From positions 6,375,754-6,439,753 of the forward strand of contig OX336343.1 in the NCBI GenBank assembly GCA_946902875.1: a DNA stretch of 64,000 nt, read 5' to 3'. A program made the position numbers and the translations under genes. The DNA is from Nematopogon swammerdamellus. Its lineage: Eukaryota; Arthropoda; Insecta; Lepidoptera; Adelidae. This document shows positions 10,969 through 23,800 of this stretch, piece after piece. Within the stretch, counting starts at the first letter, position 1, and every line of letters starts with the position of its first letter. A model generated the notes under the pieces. The model worked only from the letters and a program-made list of their open reading frames with translations, was not told the origin of the DNA and searched no databases.

Positions 10969-11530
10969 GTCAATATTGAAGAGATAAACTCGATTATTGA
11001 GGAAAATTTTTATTCTTCGCACTTGGACCGCAAACAGTCCTTTGTATGTAAAATTGTATATTATTAGTATGAATAGTTATGTGTTATGTTTATGTATGAG
11101 TTCTCTAGATCAGCTCTTAATTTTCTAAAATGTTTACTATGTTTTTTGTATTACTATAGTTTAGTTCCTATGTAATAGAGTATTGTCTATGTTCGCTACT
11201 GTAGATTTTAGATAACTGTTATTAATCCATACGGAGTAAAAATTTATTATTTTGTATGTGCAATACCTACCTATTTAATATTCATCATTTATTTCTTAAA
11301 TGTGTTGGGGAGAATGTTTAGAGGACTATCCGTTAAAATGTTTGTAGTGTCCAAATATTTCAGTTGTTATAGTGGATTGGATTGTTCAATCAATAGTGCA
11401 CCGTGACAGTACAGATCATTTATGTCAATTTAAAAAAAAAAGCTCAGACACTTGTGATATTTAAAGTAGGCGCGTGTTTGTTGTTTTATTGGTTTTAAGT
11501 GAAAATAAATTGTTATGCTAAACTAGCGTT
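10969..11530 (+). other. SLC25A38 3' UTR and poly(A) signal
   Basis: AT-rich sequence follows the stop codon. The best poly(A) signal is AATAAA at 11504-11509, followed by a GT-rich stretch (GCGTTTTGTTTTAC). The transcript probably ends near 11530, before the oppositely transcribed CANT1 3' end. Confidence 0.55.
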
Positions 11531-11773
11531 TTGTTTTACTTCCTTTCACTTGAGAATTTTACAAAGTATCATAAATCATATATTTTTTTGGGTTTGCACG
11601 AAGGTGCTCAACTAAGTGGGACTAGTTTGCAGGCCTAGAGCCACCCCTACAAACAACAACACATAACACCACTAATTTTGGTTACAACAGTAATTTTGTA
11701 AAAAAAAATCTAGATTGAACGAGCGAGAAAATAAAATATGACATCAGAAACACGAAAAGTAATTCTGTACACA

Positions 11774-11779
11774 TTTATT
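11774..11779 (-). other. CANT1 poly(A) signal
   Basis: TTTATT on the + strand reads AATAAA on the CANT1 strand and lies 34 bases beyond the stop codon at 11813-11815. This gives a very short 3' UTR and a convergent arrangement with SLC25A38. Confidence 0.55.
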
Positions 11780-11812
11780 TACAATAAATTCCCTAATGCA
11801 CATTCCGTACAG

Positions 11813-14800
11813 TCATATAAACTCCAAGCCCTCGTATTTGAGATTATCCACGAAGGTCTCCTCCATGAGCACCGTGCCCTCTATAGTGAAGGCCATAATG
11901 TACGTCTGTGTCTTGCCCTCGTGCTCCGTAGTGCGGAGCGCCACTATTGCTTCGTCGTTCGTTCCCGGTATGAACTTGAACGAGGAGAAACCGTGTGTGG
12001 GTAGATGCTTTGTGATCTGAAACAGAAAGAAGTATAAGTTTAATACTCTCCATTGTATGAGCAAGTGGTGTCATCCGACAATTACTTAAATGGAATTTTA
12101 TGGGTAATATTAAATAAATAAATGTATATAAAATAGAAAGGGCATATTTTGGTTGTGATTACAAATATTGGAGCCAAACTGTGTCCTAAACCTGCCGGCT
12201 CCCAACAGGTATTTCTTATGCCGCCAGCTCCCGCTCTGTATCCGCGAGGGTTTTCGTCCAGTACTATTTCAGTGAATTGTTCTTAAATTTAAGGTTTAGG
12301 TATCTGTCGTACGGGACCCTATTACTAAGCCTACGCCGTATGTCTGTCTGTCCTGTCTGTCTGTCTGTCCGTCTATCTGCCCGAGGGCTGTATCTCTTGA
12401 ACCGTAATAGGTAGCCCGTTGAAATCTTCACAGAATAAGTATGTGTTATTATGGCCGATATAACAACAAATAATAAAAATAGAAAAAGTAAAAAATTCAC
12501 GGGGGTCCCCATACAAGAAACTAAAACAGTGTACATAGTGCTATTCGGTAAAATAGCGCCATCTACCGAAAACAGTATGAAGCATTTTAACTAATCTATA
12601 GATACGGTGAGTGGCGCTGACCATGACATGGCGATGCGGAACTCTCGGTGCGCAAGTTCGACTCGCACTGGTTTTTTACTTTTTATTTTTTTGTATTATT
12701 TGTTAGTATATCTGCGATAAAACATATTCTGTGAAAATTTCAAACGGCTACCTATTACGGTTCAAAGATACAGCCCTATAAAGGCAGGAAAAACAAACGG
12801 ACAGACAGACGGACAGACGTCGTAGACTTAGTAATAGGGCCCCGTATGGATACGGAACCCATTTTTAGTCTCTATAGGCTTCTGCTATTCTATCAATAGT
12901 GTTCACAATTCTCCACAATATGATTTTAAGAGAATAGGTACCTAAATTAATTATTGTTATTATAAATTAAAACATGAGGCTGAGTCTCAGAGGCACAGCC
13001 AATTTTCGGTTTGAGAGTATATCTCAGGGGAAAGGCCATTCCATTTATTCCACGTTCATGTCCCTAAAGCAACACAATAAAGCCTGTTGCCCATTTTGGG
13101 GTTTCAAGGGAGCAGTGAAAGAAAAGTGGGACTATTTGGGTCTTTCTTGGGTTTGTTCCCAACGAACCACCCAATCCATCAAAGCCAAAGACAAAGATAT
13201 TTATTAGCAAATCATAGAGCACACAAATACAGAGTTGAAAATATACAGTGCACGTACACTCCATGAGGCACGTCAATACATACTCGTAAGTAACTAAAAC
13301 ACTTACTTAGGATACAAATTGTGTACCTATTCGTTATATTATTTATTATGTATTTACATACATTATCAATTCACATCCACCTAGGTGGTCGGTTAGGTTA
13401 GGTTAGGTTAGGTTAGGTTATGTATTGTCCACCTGGGTGGTCGATTAGAAATATTTGAACTAACCGACCACCTTGATTTTTTATGTCGAAGACGAATTGT
13501 AGAATTTGCCGTTTTACAAAATGCCTAGACTGTTTCTAAAATCTTCGACATTTATACTATGTGAAAAAAAAACTCTCACATATAAGTAAGGTGACATAGG
13601 TGAATGTATTCCTCTTAAAAATTAACTTATTTTACTTTTTCTAAAATATGTCCCACCCTAATAACTGCGGTTGTCAATTCCATCTGGCATGTTTGCATGA
13701 ACTCACTATTAAAAATTGTGTTTGTTGGTCTCTTCTTCGGCGAGCGTTTATTTATAACTTGCATTCCATGTACTGTATAATAATGCGCATCATCCTGCAG
13801 TACTTTCAAAAGTTTGAGGAGGTTGACGTTGCGACTCCCAATCGCATTATTTAAGCCATGGTTCCAAAGTTCCAACCTTCTACGAAATTAGTGGTACGGT
13901 GTTTCTCACGGAATACCAACCAAATTTTAATGAATGATTAATTTTTTTAACAAAACGACTGCATATACTTTATGAACGCTTCACATTAATAGTATAAATG
14001 TCGAAGGCAAATTGTAGAAACAGTCTAGGCATTTCGTAAAACGACAAATTCTACAATTCGTTTTCAACATAAACAAAAAAATCAAGGTGGTCGGTTAGTT
14101 CAAATATTTCTAATCGACCACCCAGGTGGACAATACATAGGTGGTTTGATAGGAATAAAATTCCTAACTGACCACCCAGGTGGGCAGTGGTGGTTTGATA
14201 GGAATAAAATTCCTAACCGACCACCTAGGTAGCTGGATAGATTGGATGGTGCGTTGGGAACAAAGAGATTAAAAGGGGTTATAGAGAGGACATTGGCAAT
14301 ATTTCCATATAAATATTTTGAGCTCAAGGTTATAATACGCCATCTAGCTTTGAATAGACAAAAACAACTCATCTATCGGTCGATAGGTGACGCCAATAGA
14401 GGTGCATCGAGGGTTACCAGATGGTATCCCAAACGAGGACATGTTCTCCTTTTCGGATCAATTAGAAACGTCCTTTTTTTTATGGAACCTGACACGGTTG
14501 GCTACATCTCCTACAACATCGGTGATGTCAGCCCATAACACAGGGTGAACTAGGTACCATGTCAGTGCTTCCCTTCATTTCATGTCGGCTACACTAAACT
14601 GGACGGAAAACACGAACTATTTACATAGCCGTTTCGACCGACGTTTCGTTCAGTGCGGTGGTACCAACCCGGCCGGGATAAACCCTACCACCTAGTAAGG
14701 TAAGAAGGGAAGGGACCTACAGTTTAACGTGGAATCTGAACCACGGTCAGCCTCCATCGGTCGAGCGGTCACCCATCCAATCACTGACCGCGCTCAGCGT

Positions 14801-17800
14801 TGCTTAATAACAGTTGACTAACCAACCGCGCCACTGAGCTACCGAGGCTGACGAACATGCGACGGGGAGAGATGCAGTGGGGCTATTCTTTTTAAGTACC
14901 GACCCCACACGGTGCGAACGTCCTCCTTCCGTCCTCAATTTGTCCTCTTTATTTGAATTAAGCCAATTATTCAAAGTTCCCCCCCGCGTTGCATTCACCC
15001 GCTCAGTTTTATTTTTGTATTTCATCGCAAAATGCAAACACTGAACGAGAGTTTTCCATTATTAGCGCACAATGGACAAAGAAGTTATAATCTTTACTCA
15101 GTACAAATGCTACATTCTCTAACTTTTATACGTATTTTCTAAAAAAGTGAAATAAGTTTTATTTTATTAATAACATTTCTCTAATTCGAACCTTTCCAGA
15201 GTAAATGAAGCGGTGAGTTCCATAAGGGCCCAATATGTTTTTTTTACGAAAATGCTTTTTTTTCTTTTTCGTATTCTTTAAAGGTAGAACGAATCGCCTT
15301 GATGTATGAAAAGAGATCAAAATAAATTATGAGTGAAACAAGGGCCCAATACCTATTACATAATTGGGCTCTTTTACCGCAAATTTGATTTAGGCGATTG
15401 TAACTGTTAGATGTCAATGTTGAAGTGTGGCATCAGTTGAATGTCAAAGTCCGTTATTGTGGTTCTGTGCGAGGTTAGGTTTCTTGCTGATTGTTTTGTT
15501 GTACTTTTGTGAAAGTTTTTGTTAATACAAATTGTGAAAAATTTTGTTGGGTTCGACAAGGGCCCATTCAATGATTTTTTTTTTAATTTGTCCATAAAAT
15601 CACTTTAATTTTTTTATGTATATTTTTGCAGTAATACTTACATAATATAGTTTAGTTATAATAAAAAAAAAATACAGAAATGTTTGTTGTTTCATTTCAA
15701 AGTTATGAAGTTTTTACTCTCTCCTGTAAAATTTTTATTTTCTGTTTTTGGCCATATTGGGCCCTTATAGAATTCACCGCTTCAAATGTCCTCCTTTTTC
15801 AATTTTGCATCTGGTAACCCTAGGTGCTTCTCATCACATCTCTATCTAATAGGACGAGAGCCAACGACCAAAATGATAGTTGATTTCATATAAGCGATAA
15901 AATCGTTAAATTTTATTTACTATTCCGTTTTGATCAATTGACCCCAATTCACTTGTAAAAATGATTTTGAGACTGTTTGAGCTACAATATTAGGTGCTTA
16001 CCTATGAAATTGCCGTTTCTACAAACTGACCACTTTGAAAGTGGCAAACTTTTTTTTGCGTAGGAATTCGAGATTCAAATATTTTCTGTTTTATAGGCAA
16101 ATTATTCTTTCTTCAAAATCTGTTGTTCGTTTGTTTTCCCACCGTTCGGTTTTTTTTTTACATCGCTGGTTCTGTGACCCTGGAAAACTCGAAATGAATC
16201 TCGAACTCGAATATGAATCCCATCACGGCACCAACGCAGCACAGACGGCATACAATATCATCGGCGTGTATGGACCAGGTACCGCAAGGGAACGCACTGT
16301 GGTTTGATCGCTTCCGTTCTGAAAAATTTCATCTCAATGATGAGCCCTGTGGCCGGCCGGAGGCGAAAGTCGATAACGATGAATTGAAAGCCATAGTTGA
16401 AGCAGATTCATCACAAACCACGTCGGAATTAGCAGCAGCCTTCAATGTAAGTGATAAAACGATACTAATTCATTTACGTCAAATTGGAAAGATAAAAAAG
16501 CTCGGAAATTGGGTACCGTATGAACTCACTGAACAACAACAACAAAATCGCGTCGAAGCTTGTCTTAACTTGTTGAATGGGCACATAAATTCTGAAACAT
16601 TCTGTTTTGGTAGAGGCATCAATGAACTTCCAGTAAAATGGCAAAAGTGCATTGATAATAATGGCCAATACTTCGATTAAAAAATATATGTATTTTTCAT
16701 AAAAAAAACGATTGTTTGATTTTTTCTATATGTAACGGCAATTTCATACGTTAGGTTAGGTTAGGTTAGGTATAATAATATTTTTTTTTGCCTCATTTCC
16801 TACTTTTGTAATGGTCTGGTACGCGCACCGCTACTGACGTCTGAAAAACATGCTCTGGTTATCTTAGATCGGTAATTCAACAACATTCCGAAAATCAGAC
16901 GGAATACTATGACACGGTTCGCTCAAATTGGTTGCCATTTTTAAAAAATACTGTCAGGAGACGCTACACGAAAAACATTTAGTATCGGGTTGCTTGAGAA
17001 CAATCAAAGTTATGGATTTTGCGGTTTTGAACGTAATACTATGAGACAAAAATATTGGTTGTGGGATCTCGTACTATAATAGTAGTAAAGCTACTGTATA
17101 ACAGAGGGCGCTTTTTATTGTTTCAATATGGCATAGTTGATCGTTGTTCTAGAATCATCTATGGAAATTATGTATTATATTAAAATATTGAATAAATATA
17201 CACAATACTTATGAAAATAAACTGATTACATGTTCAGTCGTATTTTTATATCGAGATTTGCAATACCGCAATGCGCAACTCGGCATATTTTCTTAGATTT
17301 TCTTCTTTCTCTAGCACACGAATACGACCTCACATGCGGACTGCTGGCGCTAGACTGAACGACTTTGTACCACTAGGATCTAAGTAGCAGATTACGATTT
17401 TGTTCTTGTTGTCCGGTCTATATGGAAGAGGATGGGTTTAATGTCTTTGGTTGGAACAAACGCTTTCTTGTAGGTAGAGCACAAATATATATTGCGTAGT
17501 GTTAATGTTGCGCACTATCTGCCTAGTGACACATTTGTATAATCCTTCGTGTATTTTTTTATGATAACATTAATTCTAGAATGAATTATCAATCGTTTTA
17601 ACTATGAAAATAAAGATGGAAAATTTCTACTAAAGCAGTTATCAAAGCAGATTATAGATAACAAAATTATAGAGATTCTTTTGCGTGTAAAATGTGTCAA
17701 CAAATGACTGAATGGCATTCTGGCGAGCCTTCTTTGCTTGTCATATTGTGTCATATTCAACAACAAACATATACAACAACACGGAAATCGCAAAAACATT

Positions 17801-20800
17801 TATGTAGGAGAACATTTCTACATAGGAAGGTGTTAAACTCAGCTTGTGATGGCTTCACCGAACATATCCAGGCCCATTTTGGCAGTAGAGGAGGATGACA
17901 ATCGAGGTCGGTACTAGCAAGTGGCCTCTCTAAGAGTTCTCCAGCATGCGTTACGTTTCGGCAAAGGGCAAGCCCTCTTCAGCACGATTCCTTCATCGCA
18001 GGAGAGCTTTTGACGCAGCTGCTGTGGCAGTATACAAACTGCACTACGGGAGTTTTCACAAAAACGACATGCGCCGCCTCAACATTGGGTTAGGGTTAAA
18101 TTATAGAAGAAGCGTCGATCACTTCACTTTGATAGTTCTAGTTAATAATCTCTGTTTGGGGAGAAAACTCGCATAGTGCCGTCCGTCACAGCTGTGTCAA
18201 AACTCTCCTGCGATGAAGGACTCGTCTCTTCAGCTAGTCTGCGATGACTAATGCGCGGAGAATGACCAGTCCTGGTCTCGACCTCCCAATATGTAATATT
18301 TTTTTGACGTGATGACGTCACGTCTTATAAATTGATGAGCACCGGCTGCACGCACGAAAGCGTGTCACGTTGATATTCAAAGTTACCATGGAAACGTCTT
18401 AAGAAGTAAAACTGTCAAGATCAGACAACAGAAGTTTTGATGGCCAGTCACAAGATGATTAATCTTTCTACTGGAAATAGAAATACTGATCTTTGATCTA
18501 ATCGTCCGTAAACCGACTTTACAGACAACCAATTTTTTTTTATGTAAACCAACATGGGCGTCTGTATCGAGGGACCAATGGTACAGGCGAAACCACGCTC
18601 AGTGAGGCGCCATGCCAGCAGATTTGCGGACTGTTGCTAGGCTGTCTAGCCTGTTGATACGACGTTTGAAGACACCCAAATTGCGAAATATTCAACGTAA
18701 GATAATGTCTGTGCTGTGAATAGGCATGTGGTACTTTTCAACAGCTAGCTAGGAGTCTCTCTCTGCCTGCAAACTAGTCCCTCTTGGTCGGGGACCATCC
18801 TGTAATATCTTACTCTTTTTTTTTTACTTTGCAATTAGCCTCTTTATCTTTGGCACATTGGTGCCAGTGTCGAGTCTTGAAAGATTCACGGTGTATAAAA
18901 GATAGTCTCTCTTATAATAATTTATTTCCTCAATTATTTAATTCACACCTTTAGCGCCCTCTATACGCAGAGTAGTGCATCCTTCAATAACAATTTATTT
19001 AAAATAAAAGTCGGGTAAATGTATCACTGGCTAGATAACAAGTTGTCTTCCACTCGCCACTAGATGGCAGTACAAGCACAAATTTATACTTGACAGAATT
19101 TCATAGACAACTTGCTTTTTTCTGCAGCTCCATTCAAATGTATAAGCTCAAAACGTCATAATTATTTTAATCTATGCGCATGGGTACCAGCGAGTGTCGC
19201 ACAGTCTGAGATTAGCTTCGACTTCACCTCCACATTTTTAAGCATTCAATTTCCAAATACAGACAAAATCAAAATAAACAATTGTGGAACAAAAGCTATT
19301 TAGTTTCATATAAGTAAAGAATCTCAGACCTCAGATGAAAATACGGGCATCCCTTATTCCCTGCCACCCGCGTCCTACGCATGACTCGTCGCAGAGAGAC
19401 TCAGCACCATTTTGTTGTTGACATTGGGTTTTTGAGAACCCATCGGTTCTCTAAATCGTTTCTTTGTCGCACCGCTAGGGTGTGGAACTGTCTTCCGGTG
19501 AGTGTGTTTCCCGAATCCTTTAACCTGGGTGTCTTCAAACGTCATATTAACATGCTAGACAGCCTAGCAACAGTCCGCAAATCTGCCGACATGGCGCCTA
19601 ACTGAGTGTGGTTTCGCAAGAAGAGGTGTTTTTGGCTCTGTCGAATGCACCATTGGTCTCTCGGCACAGCCACGCATGTTGGTTTACATAAAAAAATATA
19701 TATATAAATAATATGCAACCTATATGAGCATTCGAAGTTCATACCTTCATCGCCCTTACATCCGTGAAGTAGCTATCTGCCGTGATGAGATAGTTGCAGC
19801 CCATGAGCTCGTCTCGTGTTTCGTTGTACGCATCTCGTGAGCACCGACGCGGCAGGAACACCCAGCGCTGCTGGCGCTCCGACCATGAGCCGCATTCGTG
19901 GATCATGTACCCGGGCCACGATATACCGATCGAGGCACGAATCGCCTTGAAGCTGGTGATCCAATTTATGTGCTGCACCTGTAATTATAAATTTATTTAT
20001 GTAATTTTTATTTTGTAACGGAGAAACATGTACTATGTACTATGTTTGCTGACTCAAACAAAAATATTGGTCATAGGTCTCAACAAATCTACATTTGAGA
20101 ATATGTAAGTAAAATAAGAAAAAGTTAAAAATTAAGGGGGCCCCATACAAGAAACGTTTCATTAAAATCGATTAGTCACACTATTGAATAACAGATGGCG
20201 CCACAAGCTTTTATACATTGCATTGTTATAGCCGCTAAATTGCCAACGACCTCATTGAGGTGCTGTCATTTTCCCACTGTAAATTGCTATCGACCTCATT
20301 GAGGCTTCTCTCCGTTCGTCCTACATATCTTCGCAATTAAAATTCGAAGACCATGCCACCTGAGCGGATAGGCGGATATTATTGATAGCGGATAGGTTTC
20401 GACCCTCGTGCGCGAGTAAACTCGCACTTAACAGATTTTTTAAGCACTGGGCAAACACAGCGGAAAACAAATATTAAAACGTAAGAAGCAAGAGATTACA
20501 TACCTCTCCGTTCATACTGACGGCCTTGACCCACATGGGGTCGTAGCTCTGGAACGCCCCGCCGGGCGTGGTCCACTCCTTGCCCATGGAGCCAACGTAG
20601 AGCACGTCGTCCCTCACCGTCGCCCATTCGGACTTGAAGCCCTTCTCCACGCGCCCGTTGCCGTCAGTCAGGATCACCCACGGGATCACTTTGTCCTCCA
20701 CTATCTCGTATACCTGAAATTGAAAAAAAAAAACATTTAGACAGGGTTTTAAAAATTATTTTTAGGTTTCTGTATCCCGTACGGAACCCTATTACTAAGC

Positions 20801-23800
20801 CTCCGCCGTCCGTCCGTCTGTCCGAGGGCTGCATCTCTTGAACCGTAATAGGTAGCCCGTTGAAATTTTCACAGAATATGTATTACTATGGCAGATATAA
20901 CAAAAAATAAGAAAAATAAGAAAATTTTAAAAATTAAGGGGGGGCTTCCATACAACAAATGTCCAAAAAATCTATTAGTCACACTATTGAATAATAGATG
21001 GCGCCACAGGCTTTTATACATTGCATTGTTGAAAAACAAAAGATAGGCGGATAATAGCAGATAGATACGGAAACCACCGTGCGCGAGTAAAACTCGCACT
21101 TAACAGATTTTTTATAGACAGCTGGTGCGGGTGTCTTTGCCCAATACTTCAACGGAAGATCAGACACCGCCAATAACACCATTCCTCGCGAAACCATGCT
21201 CAGAGAGGTGCCATGCCGGCTATGAGACGGACAAAAAGAATAGAATAGAATAGAAACTCTTTATTGCACACAATGGAAAGAAGAACAGTACACGAGTAGA
21301 AGAAAAAAAATACAGGAGTGCGCAAAGGCGGACTTATCACTGCAAGTGATTTCTTCCAGTCAATCTTTAAAACCGTCAAAAAGGTCGTTGTGTCTGTGGT
21401 AATTCATACTCTGCATACGGGTGATTCTACGTTAAGACTTCCTAGCGACGGCCACAACAAAAAACCCAACATTTTTCGAAAAATTTACACCAGGAACATA
21501 ATATTTCTTTAAAATACAGCGTGTACTTTTATGGCGGTTAATTTCATCATTTCAATTTGCTTAGTTTGACTACAATCGCAAATTAACCTCGAAAAATATC
21601 TCTCCCCTGGCCTGTCCCTCAACAGTATTTTCAGTAAATCAGTAACTTTTAAGTACTTCTCAAATGATAAAATAGGTTAATATTATTAATTTTATAAACT
21701 AGAATAACTGATTAATGTTGTATATTAGTAAAACTTCAAAAACATTACCTTTTTCATTAAAAAAATTCAAGACTAAACTTGTCCCCTGCATTTTGTGTCT
21801 CCTCCCCTGACATTTTAAATACCTTCAACATTGGGCAAAATAATTTCGTAGTTGCGAACCCAAAGCTGTCAACACTCAGTGTTTCACGTGAAGTTAGCAG
21901 CAAACATCACGAAAGCCATCCGCACATTTTCATTGGCGGCCATTCTGGCCACGCCTGTCGTGTTGTGAGGATGTGAACAGTGAACACGGTCTCTCCACTG
22001 GAGAGCATTAAATTGTAATTATTTATGTAAATAGATGATTTTATACGTTAATTAACTGTAATGTATGCACAGATTATCATGTTTGTTTGTGATTTCTTAG
22101 TGATAAATACTTTAAAAGTAATTTACGTTTTATCGCAAAAATTTCTCTCCCCTGCCATATTTCCCCTGCCTCGAAAGACGCCAGGGTAGAGACGAAGCGT
22201 CCAGGGGAGATATTATATATGAGCTCAGTAATATGTAGTAGGTATCAACATGTACTAGAACCGTTATGAGACAGTGTATTCATTTTTAAACTTCTGTGTT
22301 AGTTATTATTGTTATTATATTCGCCTTTGGTAGGTAGGCAAAGGTAATGGACCATACAGTCTGTTTCTGGCTGTAGATACGAGGGTAGATCCACAAATTC
22401 GTGGCCTAACATAGAAAGAGCCATGACATTTTTTTTAAATGTACCCTCATTTGTTAATACAATTCTTCAGTATTAAATGTGCGAAGTTTGGTTTCGATAC
22501 TGCAAGCCATATATTTTTTTCGTGATTATTTGTTTAACGCTATCTGACAAGATTTTCAATAATGGAGAAAATTGACACCGAGCAGTGATGAAGTACCTAC
22601 CTCCATAAAAATGGCTTGTCACCGAAAGATATCCATCAAGATAAGGTGAACACATTGGGGGAGTCTGCTCCATCATATTCCAGTGTCAAAAAGTGGGTAG
22701 CTAAGTTTAAGCAGGGTCGGGAGAGCATTCAAGATGACCCTAGGAGCGGAAGGCCTTCGACGTCTACCACGAAGGAAAGCATCAATAAAATATGTGATCT
22801 GATACTGAGTGACCGAAGATTGACCATCAATAAGATAGCTGAGATCACAGGGATTTGTTTTGGCCGGGTACCAAACATTATATCAGAAGAATTGGGGTTC
22901 CATAAGGTTTCTGCTCGTTGGGTCCCAAGATTGCTTTCAATTGAACAAAAACGAGTTCGCTTCACAATTTCCCACGATTGTTTGGAACTTTTTGAGGCAG
23001 ATCCCGAGGATTTTTTGTGCCGTTTTTTGGATGAAAGCTGGGTTCACCACCATACTCCTGAATCAAAACAACAATCGAAGCAGTGGAAAAGATCTGGCTC
23101 ACCCACTCCGAAGAAGGCTAAGGTCGTTTTGTCGACCAACAAAGACATGGTTTCAGTTTTCTGGGATGCGACGGGGATTATTTTCGTGGATTATTTACCA
23201 AAAGGCCAAATTATAAATTCAAAATATTATTGCAACCTTTTGTGAAGACTTCGGGAAGAAATCAAAGAAAAAAGGCCGGGGTTGCTGCGGAAGAAAGTGT
23301 TGTTTCATCAAGATAATGCCCGGGTTCACACTTCCGCTGAATCAATGTCTGAAATTCATAATTGTGGCTATGAATTATTGCCCCACGCACCTTATTCGCC
23401 GGATTTAGCCCCGTCGGATTACCACCTTTTTCCAAATAAAAAAAACACTAGGTGGCTCGGAAATTTATTTTTAAGGCAATATTCTGCCAATTGTTTTTAA
23501 AAGCCAATAAGTTATTAAAATGTTTTGTTAAAATTTTGTTTTTGTGGCAAGAAGGAATTTACGTTTAAGGCGCTACTTATTTTATTAATATGGAAAAACT
23601 GTTTGAAAAGTACGCCTGATTAATGATTAATACAAACAACTTTAATTTAAAGTTGATTCCTATAAAATTTATCAGTGCTTCATTTACAAATCTACACACA
23701 AAGTCCCTCCCCTGTTCATATTGTACCCTACCCTGTCACCATGTCCCTCCCCTGTATAAAATATCTCCCCTGGTGTCTTCTAAAACGAGAAAAAATCAAA

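Larger units (their letters stand above)
14404..15832. mobile_element. Probable outer inverted-repeat element containing a SINE and a MITE
   Basis: GGGTTACCAGATG near 14411 and its complement CATCTGGTAACCC near 15810 form inverted ends, continued by GAGGAC/GTCCTC. A SINE (14472-14852) and a 578-bp TIR element (15207-15785) lie between them. The match is short, so the outer unit is tentative. Confidence 0.35.

Noticed and set aside
12974..13207. 77-codon open frame on the + strand
   Set aside because: No recognised domain. It lies in a CANT1 intron and looks like chance coding.
13393..13420. TTAGG array as evidence of a nearby chromosome end
   Set aside because: Only five units, embedded in a transposon arm between ordinary genes. 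There is no extended telomeric or TRAS/SART array.
18310..18320. TGACGTCA as a CREB/ATF site
   Set aside because: It is part of the terminal sequence of a dispersed repeat (also varied at 51870), so a host regulatory role is not supported.
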